Source: Spirochaetia bacterium
Lineage (GTDB): Bacteria; Spirochaetota; Spirochaetia; DAHUYW01
Length of the DNA stretch: 34,749 nucleotides
NCBI GenBank assembly: GCA_030041455.1
Contig: JASHNV010000132.1
Coordinates: forward strand, 1 to 34,749
Reading direction: 5' to 3'
Shown in pieces: positions 5,889-14,725 of the stretch. The notes beneath the pieces were generated by a model, which worked only from the letters and a program-made list of their open reading frames with translations, made no database searches and was not told the origin of the DNA. The translations under genes and the position numbers were made by a program. How positions within the stretch are numbered: position 1 is the stretch's first letter; each line of letters opens with the position of its first letter.

Positions 5889-7169
5889 ATGGAATCGTAC
5901 ACGTCGCCCGAAGACTACGGCGCCACGCTCACGGCGCGCGCCGCGCTTCCGGAAGGCTTTCGCGCCGGCACGGCGACCTTGAGCTTCGTCGCCGCCGAGC
6001 GGGCCTCGCGCGGCGCCTACGCGATGAACCTGTCGCTCCTCGTCCTCGACGAGCCGACCCCGTCGTTCGCGGGCGTCTTTACGCGAAATGCCTTCCCCGG
6101 CTATCCGGTGATCGTCGGGCGGAAGCGCTTGACGATGCCCTTCAGCCGCGGCGTGATCGTCAACAACAAAGTGGCGAACGTCTGCGCGCCGGACGGCGAA
6201 AAGGACGTCGAGCGCCTCCTCGCCCGTCTCGCGGAAGCGGCAGGCGGCGACGCCGACGACTACTTTTCCTGCTCGACCGGCATCATCGGGTGGAAGCTTC
6301 CGGTCCGCGAGATGGAGGAGAGCATCCCCGCGCTCGTGTCTTCGGCTCGAAGCGACTCCCTGCTCGGCGTCGCGAGCGCGATCATGACGACCGACCGCTA
6401 TCCAAAGGTGCGCTCGGCCGCGCTCGGCGAGGGGCGCATCGTCGCGGTGGCGAAGGGCGCCGGCATGATCGAGCCGAACATGGCGACCATGCTCGCGTTC
6501 GTCGCGACCGACCTCGAGATCAAGCGGCAGGAGCTCCAGGAGACCCTCTCCAAGGTGGCCGGCAGGACCTTCAACCGTATCTCGATCGACGGGGATCAGA
6601 GCACGAGCGACACCGTGCTCGCCTTCAGCTCGCGAAAGCGCCGCGCGGTCTCGCCGCGGCAATTCGAGGAGGGGCTCGCGACCGTGTGCGCGGCGCTCGC
6701 GGAGGATCTCGTGCGAAACGGCGAGGGCACGAGCCACGTCATCCGGGTCGCGGTCGGCGGCGCGCCGAGCGACGCCATCGCGGTCGATCTCGGCAAGGCG
6801 ATCCTCAACTCGCCCCTCGTGAAGACCGCGGTCTTCGGCAACGACCCGAACGTCGGGAGGATCGTCTCCGCCATCGGCGACTACCTCGGTAACCGCGGCG
6901 AGGCTTTCAACCCCGCGAAGGTCCGCGTTCGCCTCGGCGACGAGGTCATCTTCTCCGAGGGACGGTTCCATCTCGACGCCTCGACCGAGGAGCGCCTCGC
7001 GCGGTTGCTCAAGGAGGCGCAGCTCAATCCGAAGATCAAGGGCTATCCGGAGCACGACCGCACGGTGGACATCGTCGTCGATCTCGGCGCGGGGAGCGGT
7101 CAGGGCCGCGTGATCGGAAGCGACCTGTCCGACGATTACGTCCGGGAGAACGCCGACTACCGGACGTAG
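5889..7169 (+). CDS. argJ: Bifunctional glutamate N-acetyltransferase / amino-acid N-acetyltransferase
   Basis: 426 residues, normal for ArgJ, which moves the acetyl group from N-acetylornithine to glutamate in the cyclic arginine pathway; the bifunctional form also uses acetyl-CoA. The autocleavage motif GMIEPNMATMLAFVATD is present, with T200 the expected nucleophile and cleavage between A199 and T200. Other family segments visible are FTRNAFPGYPV, GVIVNNKVANVC, CSTGIIGWKL and the C-terminal YVRENADYRT. The frame stays open to 5769, but the ArgJ-like sequence begins after the ATG at 5889 and a promoter overlaps the upstream part, so 5889 is chosen. AAAGGA just before the ATG might act as a ribosome binding site if a longer transcript exists. 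No other arginine gene is adjacent. Confidence 0.93.
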   Translation: MESYTSPEDYGATLTARAALPEGFRAGTATLSFVAAERASRGAYAMNLSLLVLDEPTPSFAGVFTRNAFPGYPVIVGRKRLTMPFSRGVIVNNKVANVCAPDGEKDVERLLARLAEAAGGDADDYFSCSTGIIGWKLPVREMEESIPALVSSARSDSLLGVASAIMTTDRYPKVRSAALGEGRIVAVAKGAGMIEPNMATMLAFVATDLEIKRQELQETLSKVAGRTFNRISIDGDQSTSDTVLAFSSRKRRAVSPRQFEEGLATVCAALAEDLVRNGEGTSHVIRVAVGGAPSDAIAVDLGKAILNSPLVKTAVFGNDPNVGRIVSAIGDYLGNRGEAFNPAKVRVRLGDEVIFSEGRFHLDASTEERLARLLKEAQLNPKIKGYPEHDRTVDIVVDLGAGSGQGRVIGSDLSDDYVRENADYRT

Positions 7170-7226
7170 GGCGGGCGCTTTTCGGCCTCCCGGCCCCCTC
7201 ATGGTGAGGAAGAGAAAAGGAAGAAA

Positions 7227-8207
7227 ATGGACGCTGAGCAATCGGAGGAGCGGATCGAGCGGGCGCGCAGGGACATCGAGGAGGCGCGCTCGGAGATCGG
7301 CAGGCGCGTCGTCGGACAGAGCGCCATGGTGGACGGGCTCCTCATGGCGCTCCTCGCGGGCGGCCACGCGCTCATCGAGGGCGTGCCGGGACTCGCGAAG
7401 ACGCTCGCGGTCAAGACGCTCGCGGAGGTGCTGGACGCGCAGTTCAAGCGCATTCAGTTCACGCCGGACCTGCTTCCCGCCGATCTCATCGGCACGATGA
7501 TCTACCGCCAGCAGACCGGGGAGTTCGTCGCGAGGAAGGGCCCGATCTTCGCCAATATCGTGCTTGCCGACGAGATCAACCGCGCTCCGGCGAAGGTCCA
7601 GTCGGCGCTGCTCGAGGCGATGCAGGAGCGGCAGGTCACGATCGGCGAGACGACCTTCCCGCTCGAGGCGCCGTTCTTCGTGCTCGCGACGCAGAATCCG
7701 ATCGAGCACGAGGGCACCTACCAGCTTCCGGAGGCGCAGCTCGATCGCTTCCTCATGAAAATCCTCGTCACCTACCCGGACAGGGAGGGCGAGCTCGCAG
7801 TCCTCAGGCGCATGGGCGTCGAACGGGAGATCCCGGTCCGGCGACTCCTCACGCCCGGGCACCTCGCGGAGCTCCAGGCGGTCGTTTCCGGGGTCAAGGT
7901 CGACGAGCGGATCGAGGAGTACATCGTCGGCATCGTCGCGGCCTCGCGCGAGCGCAACCGCTCCGAACACTCCTTCGCGCGCTACGTCGAGTACGGCGCC
8001 TCGACGAGGGCGTCGATCTATCTCTACCGCTGCGCGAAGGTGCGCGCGCTCTTCGACGGCCGCGGCTACGTTCTTCCCGACGACGTGAAGGACGTGGCGC
8101 CGAGCGTTCTTCGCCACCGGGTCATCCTCTCCTACGAGGCGGAGTCGGAGGAGCTGAGCGCCGACGAGGTCATCCGGCGCATCCTCCAGACCGTGCCGGT
8201 CCCCTGA
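7227..8207 (+). CDS. moxR: MoxR-family AAA+ ATPase (Bat operon)
   Basis: 326 residues, standard MoxR length. Walker A is EGVPGLAKT (about 52-60), Walker B is VLADEINRAP, sensor 1 lies in FVLATQNPIEHEGTYQLPEA and the C-terminal lid domain follows. MoxR ATPases act as chaperone-like factors for VWA and DUF58 proteins encoded beside them. The ATG at 7227 follows AAGGAAG. It starts 57 bases after argJ and is followed 2 bases after its stop by the DUF58 gene, so it heads the bat operon. A GGCC-TCCC-GGCC hairpin lies in the gap before it. Confidence 0.93.
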   Translation: MDAEQSEERIERARRDIEEARSEIGRRVVGQSAMVDGLLMALLAGGHALIEGVPGLAKTLAVKTLAEVLDAQFKRIQFTPDLLPADLIGTMIYRQQTGEFVARKGPIFANIVLADEINRAPAKVQSALLEAMQERQVTIGETTFPLEAPFFVLATQNPIEHEGTYQLPEAQLDRFLMKILVTYPDREGELAVLRRMGVEREIPVRRLLTPGHLAELQAVVSGVKVDERIEEYIVGIVAASRERNRSEHSFARYVEYGASTRASIYLYRCAKVRALFDGRGYVLPDDVKDVAPSVLRHRVILSYEAESEELSADEVIRRILQTVPVP

Positions 8208-8209
8208 GC

Positions 8210-9082
8210 ATGGAGCCGCGCAGGTTTTTTCGCAGCGTAAAGAACCTCCACCTTGTCTCCTCGAAGCTCGTCGAAGGCATCCTGTCGGGGAACTACCGTT
8301 CGGTTTTCCACGGCACCGGGATCGAGTTCGACGAGGTCAGGGAGTACGTCGAGGGCGACGACGCCCGGCTGATCGACTGGAACGTGAGCTCGAGGCTCGG
8401 GAGCCTGCACACGAAGGTCTTCCGCGAGGAGCGCGAGCTCATTCTTTTCCTCGTCGTCGACGTCTCCGCCTCGCTCCGGTGGGGCTCGTCGGCGAGCAAG
8501 CGCGAGCTCGCCTCCCTCGTCGGAGGGCTTTTGTGCGTCGCGGCGGTCCAGAACAACGACCGCGTCGGAGCGCTCTTCTTCACCGACCGGATCGAGCGGT
8601 GGGTGCCGCCGCGAAAGGGCAAGAAGCACGCCGCGCGGCTCGTCCACGATCTCCTCACGCTCCGCCCGCGCGGACGCGGATCGGACCTGCCGAAGGCGAT
8701 CCGCGCCGTGCTCGAGTCCATGAAACGGCGGGGGATCTGCGTCGTGATCTCCGACTTCAAAACGCCGGTGGTCTGGAAGGAGCTCCTGCTCCTCGCCCGC
8801 AAGCACGACGTCATCGCGGCGATGCTCTCCGATCCCCTCGACGCCGAGTTTCCCTCAAGCGGGCTCGTCGAGATCGAGGACGTCGAGAGCGGCGCCGTGG
8901 TCGTCGGAATGGGGAGCTCGAAGGGCTTTCGCGACGCCTACCGCTCCTACGGGACCGCGAACCGCCTGATGTGGGAAGAGGGCTTCGCCCGACGCGGCAT
9001 CGATCTCCTGAGGATCGACACCGGCGACGACCCGGCGCTCGCGCTGATCGAGTTCTTCGACAAACGGCGGAGCGGCAGATGA
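8210..9082 (+). CDS. DUF58-domain protein, MoxR partner
   Basis: 290 residues, soluble, with no transmembrane segment. It carries the DUF58 signature EGDDARLIDWNVSSRLG (about residues 46-62) and a VWA-like metal-site motif DVSAS (in LVVDVSASLRWG). DUF58 genes almost always follow moxR; the product is thought to be a cytoplasmic or membrane-peripheral client or adaptor of MoxR. Its stop overlaps the next start by ATGA at 9079-9082. Confidence 0.9.
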   Translation: MEPRRFFRSVKNLHLVSSKLVEGILSGNYRSVFHGTGIEFDEVREYVEGDDARLIDWNVSSRLGSLHTKVFREERELILFLVVDVSASLRWGSSASKRELASLVGGLLCVAAVQNNDRVGALFFTDRIERWVPPRKGKKHAARLVHDLLTLRPRGRGSDLPKAIRAVLESMKRRGICVVISDFKTPVVWKELLLLARKHDVIAAMLSDPLDAEFPSSGLVEIEDVESGAVVVGMGSSKGFRDAYRSYGTANRLMWEEGFARRGIDLLRIDTGDDPALALIEFFDKRRSGR

Positions 9083-10035
9083 GGAGGGCGCCGTTCGTTC
9101 TGCTCGCCGTGCTCCTTCCGGCCGAGGCTCTCTTCGCGGCGCCGGCAGGCTACGTCGTGATCCGGAGCCTCGTGCTTCCGCCGACCTTCTACGTCGGCGA
9201 CCGCGTCGAGCTTCGCGTGACGATCCAGCCGGCAAGGGGGGTCGACGTGCACGCTCCCGACTCGCTCCCCCTGGACCGCTGGGTCCACATCGATGAGGTG
9301 GACGTGAGGAAGGGCCCCGACGGCACCGAGGTCAGCATCTTTCTCGAGGTCTACGCCCCCGGCAGGCGCGCTCTCCCGCCGATTCGGCTCGGCGGCATCA
9401 CGCTCGGCGCGCTCTCGGTGGAGGCGACCTCTCTCGCCTCGGGCGGCCGACCGGGCCTGAGCGAGCCGAAAGGGCAGCTTTTCCTTCCCGGAACGGGGCT
9501 CGCGCTCGCGCTCCTCATCGGCGTCGTCTTCGGCGTTCCCCCGCTCCTGTACCTTTCCGTCCGCGCGGGCCGCGGCCTCTCCCGCCGCTTCCGCGAGCGG
9601 CGGGAGTTCGAGCGCCCCTGGAGGCGCTTCGGCGCCGTGCTCGAGCGGCTCGCCCGCTCGGAAGGCTACCGGGATCCGCGCGGCTTCTACATCCTGCTCT
9701 GCGACGAGCTTAGGCTCTATCTCACCGCGCGGGTCCATCGCGACTTCCTCACCGCGACGGCGCGCGAGCTCGGACCGCTTCTCCTGGGCGCCCTCGCGCC
9801 GGGAGCGGGCGGCCCCGTCGAGCGCCTGCCCGAGGTGGTGACGTTCGCCGAGAAGGTCAAGTTCGCGGGCCTGGAGGCGGGCGGGGATTCCCTCGCGCGC
9901 GATCTCGAGGCCGTCGAGACGGCCGTCGGGGCCATCGAGGCGCGAAAGCGCGCCGAGCGCGAGGCCGCGCGGCTCTCGAGGACGGCCGCGCGCCGTCCTT
10001 CCCGCCCCGCCGAGGCGCGCGATGCTCAGCTTTGA
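9079..10035 (+). CDS. Membrane protein of the bat operon, BatD-like N-domain plus DUF4381-like C-domain
   Basis: 318 residues. An N-terminal signal or anchor (FVLLAVLLPAEALFA) is followed by a periplasmic beta-rich region resembling the BatD/oxygen-tolerance Ig-like domain (YVGDRVELRVTIQPARGVDV), one transmembrane helix near 140-160 (GLALALLIGVVFGVPPLLYL) and a basic cytoplasmic part in which LARSEGYRDPRGFYILLCDE resembles DUF4381-type helical domains of other MoxR/Bat operons. The C-terminus is rich in R, A and E. It overlaps batA by 14 bases. The topology is clear; the precise family is an inference. Confidence 0.7.
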   Translation: MRRAPFVLLAVLLPAEALFAAPAGYVVIRSLVLPPTFYVGDRVELRVTIQPARGVDVHAPDSLPLDRWVHIDEVDVRKGPDGTEVSIFLEVYAPGRRALPPIRLGGITLGALSVEATSLASGGRPGLSEPKGQLFLPGTGLALALLIGVVFGVPPLLYLSVRAGRGLSRRFRERREFERPWRRFGAVLERLARSEGYRDPRGFYILLCDELRLYLTARVHRDFLTATARELGPLLLGALAPGAGGPVERLPEVVTFAEKVKFAGLEAGGDSLARDLEAVETAVGAIEARKRAEREAARLSRTAARRPSRPAEARDAQL

Positions 10036-11026
10036 GAGCCCCGGCTTCCTCCCGCTCCTCCTCCTCCTTCCCGTGGCGATTCATTTCCGCCACTTCCGAA
10101 GGGGGCGCGGAGGCCGGATTCCCTTCTCGTTCTCGGTGTGGCAGGGCGCGAGCTTCTCGCCCGCCTCCGGCCCGCTCCGGCTGCTTCTCGCCGTCTCGAG
10201 CTTCTGCTTCTGGATCGGAGTCGCCCTCCTCGTCGTCGCGCTCGCGGGGCCGGTCAACACCACCCGCGAGCGGATCTATCTCTCTCGCGGCGTCGACATC
10301 ATGTTCGTCCTCGACGAGTCGCCGAGCATGTTCGCGCGGGATTTCGATCAGACGACACGCTACGCCGCGGCGAAGAGCGTGATCGAGGACTTCGTGAAGC
10401 GCAGGGAGAACGACCCGGTCGGGCTCGTGAGCTTCGCGAAGGACGCGCTGCTTCGGGTTCCGCCCACCCTCGACTACGGCGCCTTCTACCGGGCGCTCGC
10501 CTCGCTCGTGCCGGGAACCCTCGGAAACGGAACGGCGATCGGCGTGGGCATCGCCGTCGCGGTCTACCAGCTGAGGTCGAGCAGCGCGAAGGAGAAGGTC
10601 ATCGTTCTCCTCACCGACGGCGAGAACAACGCGGGGGAGATCCAGCCCGAGGAGGCGGCGCGAATCGCCGCGCGCTTCGGCATCCGCATCTACGCGATCG
10701 GGATCGGCTCGAGCGGCGAGTCGCAGATCAATTACACCGACCCCGAGACCGGCAAGCGGTACCTGGGCGTCGTGCGCGACGCCTACGACAAGCGCCTCCT
10801 CGAGAGCATCGCCGACGCCACCGACGGAAGGTACTTCAGCGCCCGCAGCGCGCAGTCCTTCCAGAGCATCCTCGGAGCCATCGACTCGATGGAGACCGTC
10901 GAGAAGCGGGTCACCGTCCGCCGGAGCTCCGCGCCGATCCACCGGAGCTTCATCCTGGTCGGGCTCGCCTTCGTGCTCTGCGACTTCCTCGTGCGGAAGG
11001 TCCTTCTGCGGGAGGTGCTCGCGTGA
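10022..11026 (+). CDS. batA: BatA-like von Willebrand factor A membrane protein
   Basis: 334 residues. An N-terminal hydrophobic segment (FLPLLLLLPVAIHF) and a transmembrane helix near 60-78 precede a VWA domain with an intact MIDAS: DESPS at 98-102 (DxSxS), the threonine region around GNGTAIG and TDGENN. A final hydrophobic segment (SFILVGLAFVLCDFLV) anchors the C-terminus. Bat proteins were first linked to aerotolerance in Bacteroides; in spirochaetes they form a conserved operon of unsettled role. The ATG lies inside the preceding gene and the stop overlaps the batB start (GTGA), implying coupled translation. Confidence 0.88.
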   Translation: MLSFESPGFLPLLLLLPVAIHFRHFRRGRGGRIPFSFSVWQGASFSPASGPLRLLLAVSSFCFWIGVALLVVALAGPVNTTRERIYLSRGVDIMFVLDESPSMFARDFDQTTRYAAAKSVIEDFVKRRENDPVGLVSFAKDALLRVPPTLDYGAFYRALASLVPGTLGNGTAIGVGIAVAVYQLRSSSAKEKVIVLLTDGENNAGEIQPEEAARIAARFGIRIYAIGIGSSGESQINYTDPETGKRYLGVVRDAYDKRLLESIADATDGRYFSARSAQSFQSILGAIDSMETVEKRVTVRRSSAPIHRSFILVGLAFVLCDFLVRKVLLREVLA

Positions 11027-12012
11027 GCGGCTCGGCGCAGGCGCTGTGGTGCCTTCTCCTCGCCGTCCCGATCGCGCTCGTGATGTGGCGGCGCTATCGC
11101 GCGGGGAGACGGACGCTCGCGCTCCTCGGCGGCCGCTGGCGCGAGGGCCGCTTCCTCAACACCTTCCTCGTGAAGTGGTTTTTCTCGGCGCTCGCCTTCC
11201 TCCTCTTCTTCGTCCTCTCGGTTCTCGCGCTCGCCGATCTCTCCTGGGGGCGCTACCCGGTGAGCGAGCGCTACCTCGGCACCGACGTGGCGATCGCGCT
11301 CGACGTCTCGCGGAGCATGCTCGCCGAGGACGTCTTTCCCTCGCGCCTCCAGAGGGCCGAGAGCGTCGCGAAGGGGCTTCTCGACCGCGCGCGGCAGGAC
11401 CGCTTCTGCGTCGCGATCTTCAAGGGCGCAGGCGTTCCCGTCATCCCGCTCACGGAGGACACCCAGGAGATCTCCGCGTTCCTCGACGCCGCAGGCCCCG
11501 GGCTCATCTCGGTCCCCGGAACCGACATCGAGAAGGGGCTCGACGCCGCGATCGACTCCCTCGAGGCGGTGAAGGACGCGAACCGGAAGATCATCCTCCT
11601 GTTCACCGACGGCGGCTCCCTCTCGGGGACGCCCGAGACGGCGGCCCGGCGCGCGATGGGCCTCTCGATCCAGATCTACCCCATCGCCTCGGGGACCGAG
11701 AGCGGCGGGCCGATCCCGCTCGGCGCCGGGAGGTACGTAACCGACCGTTCAGGCGAGCGCGTCATCACCCGGCTCGAGGAGCCGGTGCTCGACCGGATCG
11801 CCGCGATGAGCGGCGGCGAGGTCTACTCGCTCGACGATCCGCTCCTCCTCACGAAGCTGACCGAGCTCGCCGACCGCTCGCGGGGGAGCGGCATCGGCGG
11901 CGCTTTCCGCTTCGAGGCGAGGGACCAGTACGGCGGCCTTCTCCTCGCGGCGCTCGTGTGCCTCGCGATCTTCATCGGGATACGAGGGGTGCGGTGGAAG
12001 GACACGCCGTGA
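11023..12012 (+). CDS. batB: BatB-like von Willebrand factor A membrane protein
   Basis: 329 residues from a GTG at 11023 that overlaps the batA stop. Two N-terminal hydrophobic segments (about 8-22 and 53-72) lead to a VWA domain with MIDAS DVSRS (94-98), a threonine in VPGTDIEKGL and FTDGGS. A C-terminal transmembrane helix (GGLLLAALVCLAIFIGI) follows. It is shorter and more compact than batA but has the same plan, and the adjacent pair is the usual arrangement. The gene ends in a GTGA overlap with the TPR lipoprotein gene. Confidence 0.87.
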   Translation: MSGSAQALWCLLLAVPIALVMWRRYRAGRRTLALLGGRWREGRFLNTFLVKWFFSALAFLLFFVLSVLALADLSWGRYPVSERYLGTDVAIALDVSRSMLAEDVFPSRLQRAESVAKGLLDRARQDRFCVAIFKGAGVPVIPLTEDTQEISAFLDAAGPGLISVPGTDIEKGLDAAIDSLEAVKDANRKIILLFTDGGSLSGTPETAARRAMGLSIQIYPIASGTESGGPIPLGAGRYVTDRSGERVITRLEEPVLDRIAAMSGGEVYSLDDPLLLTKLTELADRSRGSGIGGAFRFEARDQYGGLLLAALVCLAIFIGIRGVRWKDTP

Positions 12013-12599
12013 AGACGGCACGCGCGCTCTGCGCGCTCGCGCTCGCCGCGGCGCTCCTGTGCTCGTGCTCGAAGGCGGCGGCCTACTACCGCGTCGCGGC
12101 CGGAAACTACGCCTACGAGCGCGGAGACTACCAGGAGGCGAACATCGACTACCTCGAGGCGGAGCACGACCGGCCCGACGCCGGCTACATTGCCTACGAT
12201 ATCGGAAACGTCTATCATTCCCTCGGTGAGGGCGAGGCGGCGGGCGCGCAGTGGGCGGCGGCGGCGAGCTCGTCCGACTCCGGGCTCAGGGCGAGCGCGC
12301 TTTTCAACGAAGGGATCTTCGCCTTCGAGCTCGGACGGTATCGCGACGCCTACGAGGATTTCAGGCGGGTGGTCGAGACCGTCCCCGGCGACATCGACGC
12401 GAAGCGAAATCTCGAGCTTTCCTACGAGAAGATGAGCGCGCGGCCGGCGCCGGGGGGACCGGGCGCGCCGATCCCCGTCGCCTCCTCGCGAGGGGATCGC
12501 AAGGCGGACCGGGAGCTTCAGTTCGTCCGCGACAAGGAGGACCAGCGGTGGAAGGCAGCGGCGAGCGCCCCGTCCCCGCCCGCCGCGGAGGACTGGTGA
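12009..12599 (+). CDS. TPR-repeat lipoprotein of the bat operon
   Basis: 196 residues from a GTG overlapping the batB stop. The N-terminus has a signal peptide ending in ALLCSCS, a plausible lipobox with C19 or C21 lipidated. Residues about 25-145 hold three TPR-like helix pairs (YAYERGDYQEANIDYLEAEH, AYDIGNVYHSLGEGEAAGAQ, FNEGIFAFELGRYRDAYEDF). The tail is charged and low-complexity, with an interrupted RDKEDQRW segment. TPR proteins such as BatC/BatE are regular members of bat operons and probably scaffold the VWA proteins on the periplasmic side. GTGA overlap with batD. Confidence 0.8.
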   Translation: MKTARALCALALAAALLCSCSKAAAYYRVAAGNYAYERGDYQEANIDYLEAEHDRPDAGYIAYDIGNVYHSLGEGEAAGAQWAAAASSSDSGLRASALFNEGIFAFELGRYRDAYEDFRRVVETVPGDIDAKRNLELSYEKMSARPAPGGPGAPIPVASSRGDRKADRELQFVRDKEDQRWKAAASAPSPPAAEDW

Positions 12600-14725
12600 G
12601 AGCGACTCCGTTCCCGGCGCGCCTCGAGATTGTCGTCGCTCTGTTTCTCGGCTCCCCGCTCCTCGCCCACTGCCAGGCGCTTGCGGTGGAGGCGCGGCCG
12701 AACCCGGCTCCGGTCGGAAGCTCCGTGACGCTTGCCGTCACCTTCGATTGCGCCGACGTCTCCTCGGTGAGCGCCGAGCTCCCGCCGCTTCCCGAGTCGA
12801 TCGAGCTCGAGGAGGGTCCCGACATCCGGCCCTACGTCGACCTCCGGGATCCGTCGAGAGCCGAGGCGCGCGTTGCCTACACCGTCAGTCCGACCGAGCC
12901 CGGCCGCTTCGCGATGCCCGGGATCACGATCCGCTCGGGAGCGCACAGCGCGCGGACCGTGCCGTTTATCCTCTCGGTCGGATACCCGACGCGCGGCGCG
13001 ATCACGATCCCGCTCGTCGCGCGCTGGAAGGTGCCGCGGGGTCCTCTCTTCGCGGGCGAGACCTTTCCCGCGGTCCTCGAGGTCGTGAGCGAGCCGAGCG
13101 CCATCCCGATCGACGGGATTCGCCTCGTGCCGCCGTCCGGTCTCTTCGTCGCCGCCTCCGGAGTCGCCTCGACCAGCTTCCTCGCCGTGGGCAAGAGCAG
13201 GCTCTACACGGTCCCGGCCGGCGTTTTCGAGGTGACGCCGGCCGCTTCCGGCCCCCTCACGCTCCCCGCGGCGAGCGTCCTTTCGCGGAGGCGGACCGGG
13301 CGGGCTGAGCCCAGGACCGTCACGATCCTCGCCGATCCCTCAGGCATCGAGTCAAGCGGCGCCGTCGGAGCGTACGCCTTCCGGTCCTGGGCCGAGATCG
13401 CGGAGGGGGCGGACGGGAGCGAGGTTACCGTCCACGAGCGGGTCGACGGCACCGGGAACCTCTCGTTCCTGCGCTTCCAGGATCCCGTCGCATCGGGCCT
13501 CTCGAGCCTCGGCTCCGACGAGCTTTCAAGCTACCGGGCGAGCCTCGACGGCTATACCGGATTTCGGGAGAAGCGCTATCGCTACCTCCTCGCCTCCGCG
13601 TCCGGCGCGCGGGTGAGCGTCGCGCCGTTCTCGTGGCTCGATCCCGCGACCGGCCGGGTCGGCACCGAAGCGGGCGGCGTCGTGACGTGGGGCGCGAACG
13701 GCGAGATCCAGGTCCGGGGCGCGATCGGCCTGGTCTCCGTCCCGCATGGAGCCGAGGGAGGATCCCGTCCCCCGGTCTCCGCGACGGGAGGAGGGGAGAG
13801 CGGGGGACGGAGCCCGACGCGCTCCGTCCCCTTCGCGATGGAGCCGTGGCGCTCGGTGAGCGGCTTCTCCTACCACGCGTACTATCTCCATCCGCTCGCC
13901 TACCTCTCGCTCCTCCCGGGCCCCCTCGTCTTCCTCCTCCTGCTCCTCTCCCCGGGGCGGAGGAGGAAGGCGAGCCTCGTCGCGCTCCTCCTCGCGCTCT
14001 GGCCCCTCCTCGGCGCCTCGAGCCCGGACTCGAAACGGATCGAGCCGCTCGTGCGGGAGGCGCTCGCGGACTACGATGCCGGACGCTACGACCTCTCCTC
14101 GAGCCTCCTCGCGCGAGCGCTCGCCGTCGAGCCTGAGAACGCGCCGCTCGCCTACGATCGGGCCCTCGCGGCCTACCGCGGGAAGCGCTACGGCGAGGCG
14201 GTGTGGGCGGCGCGCGCGGCGGTCTTTTACGCCCCTCTCGACGGGCGCTATCGGAGCTTTCTCGAGTGGATGACCGGACGGATGAAGCTCGTCGAGCAGG
14301 TGCCCACGGTCTCGCGCGTCCATCCCGATCTTTTCTTCCTCGCCCTCGCCCTCTTCGTCAACCTCTCGGGGCTCGCCGCCGCGCTCGTCATGCTGCGGCG
14401 GAACGGCGCGCACGTGATCCTGCTCGTCCTTTCCCTCGCGCTCGCGGCCGGTTCTTCGATCGGGCTCCTCGCCGCGGCGGTGGAGCGGGACGCGCGAACG
14501 GGAGTCGTCGCCCGGGACGACACCGAGATGAGGAAGATTCCCGTCGACGCGGCGACGCGCTGGCTCACGCTCCCCGGGGGGATGGCAGTCGGCATCGTCG
14601 GCGAATCGGGCGGCTACTGCCTCGTCGAGACCGGCTACGGGATCGAGGGATGGGTGCGGACGGAGGATCTCCTGCTCGCCGGAGGCGCCGAAAAGAGTGG
14701 AATAATCGGGGGAAATCCTCCATAA
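12596..14725 (+). CDS. batD: BatD-like protein fused to TPR and SH3-like domains
   Basis: 709 residues from a GTG overlapping the previous stop. After a signal peptide (to about residue 28) comes a long periplasmic part with repeated Ig-like beta domains of the BatD/oxygen-tolerance type (ALAVEARPNPAPVGSSVTLA; WKVPRGPLFAGETFPAVLEV). A transmembrane helix lies near 435-450, TPR-like helices at about 480-565 (DYDAGRYDLSSSLLARALAV), two further transmembrane helices at about 578-628, and a C-terminal bacterial SH3-like domain at about 635-698 (GVVARDDTEMRKIPVDAATR; GYGIEGWVRTEDLLL). SH3 domains of this kind often bind cell-wall peptides. The stop shares one base with the start of the M23 peptidase gene. 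Confidence 0.85.
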   Translation: MRATPFPARLEIVVALFLGSPLLAHCQALAVEARPNPAPVGSSVTLAVTFDCADVSSVSAELPPLPESIELEEGPDIRPYVDLRDPSRAEARVAYTVSPTEPGRFAMPGITIRSGAHSARTVPFILSVGYPTRGAITIPLVARWKVPRGPLFAGETFPAVLEVVSEPSAIPIDGIRLVPPSGLFVAASGVASTSFLAVGKSRLYTVPAGVFEVTPAASGPLTLPAASVLSRRRTGRAEPRTVTILADPSGIESSGAVGAYAFRSWAEIAEGADGSEVTVHERVDGTGNLSFLRFQDPVASGLSSLGSDELSSYRASLDGYTGFREKRYRYLLASASGARVSVAPFSWLDPATGRVGTEAGGVVTWGANGEIQVRGAIGLVSVPHGAEGGSRPPVSATGGGESGGRSPTRSVPFAMEPWRSVSGFSYHAYYLHPLAYLSLLPGPLVFLLLLLSPGRRRKASLVALLLALWPLLGASSPDSKRIEPLVREALADYDAGRYDLSSSLLARALAVEPENAPLAYDRALAAYRGKRYGEAVWAARAAVFYAPLDGRYRSFLEWMTGRMKLVEQVPTVSRVHPDLFFLALALFVNLSGLAAALVMLRRNGAHVILLVLSLALAAGSSIGLLAAAVERDARTGVVARDDTEMRKIPVDAATRWLTLPGGMAVGIVGESGGYCLVETGYGIEGWVRTEDLLLAGGAEKSGIIGGNPP

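Noticed and set aside
5598-8117. 839-codon open frame on the minus strand
   Set aside because: It lies antisense to argJ and moxR and out of frame with hisJ; its sequence is the low-complexity R/A/D/E mix of a reverse-strand shadow.
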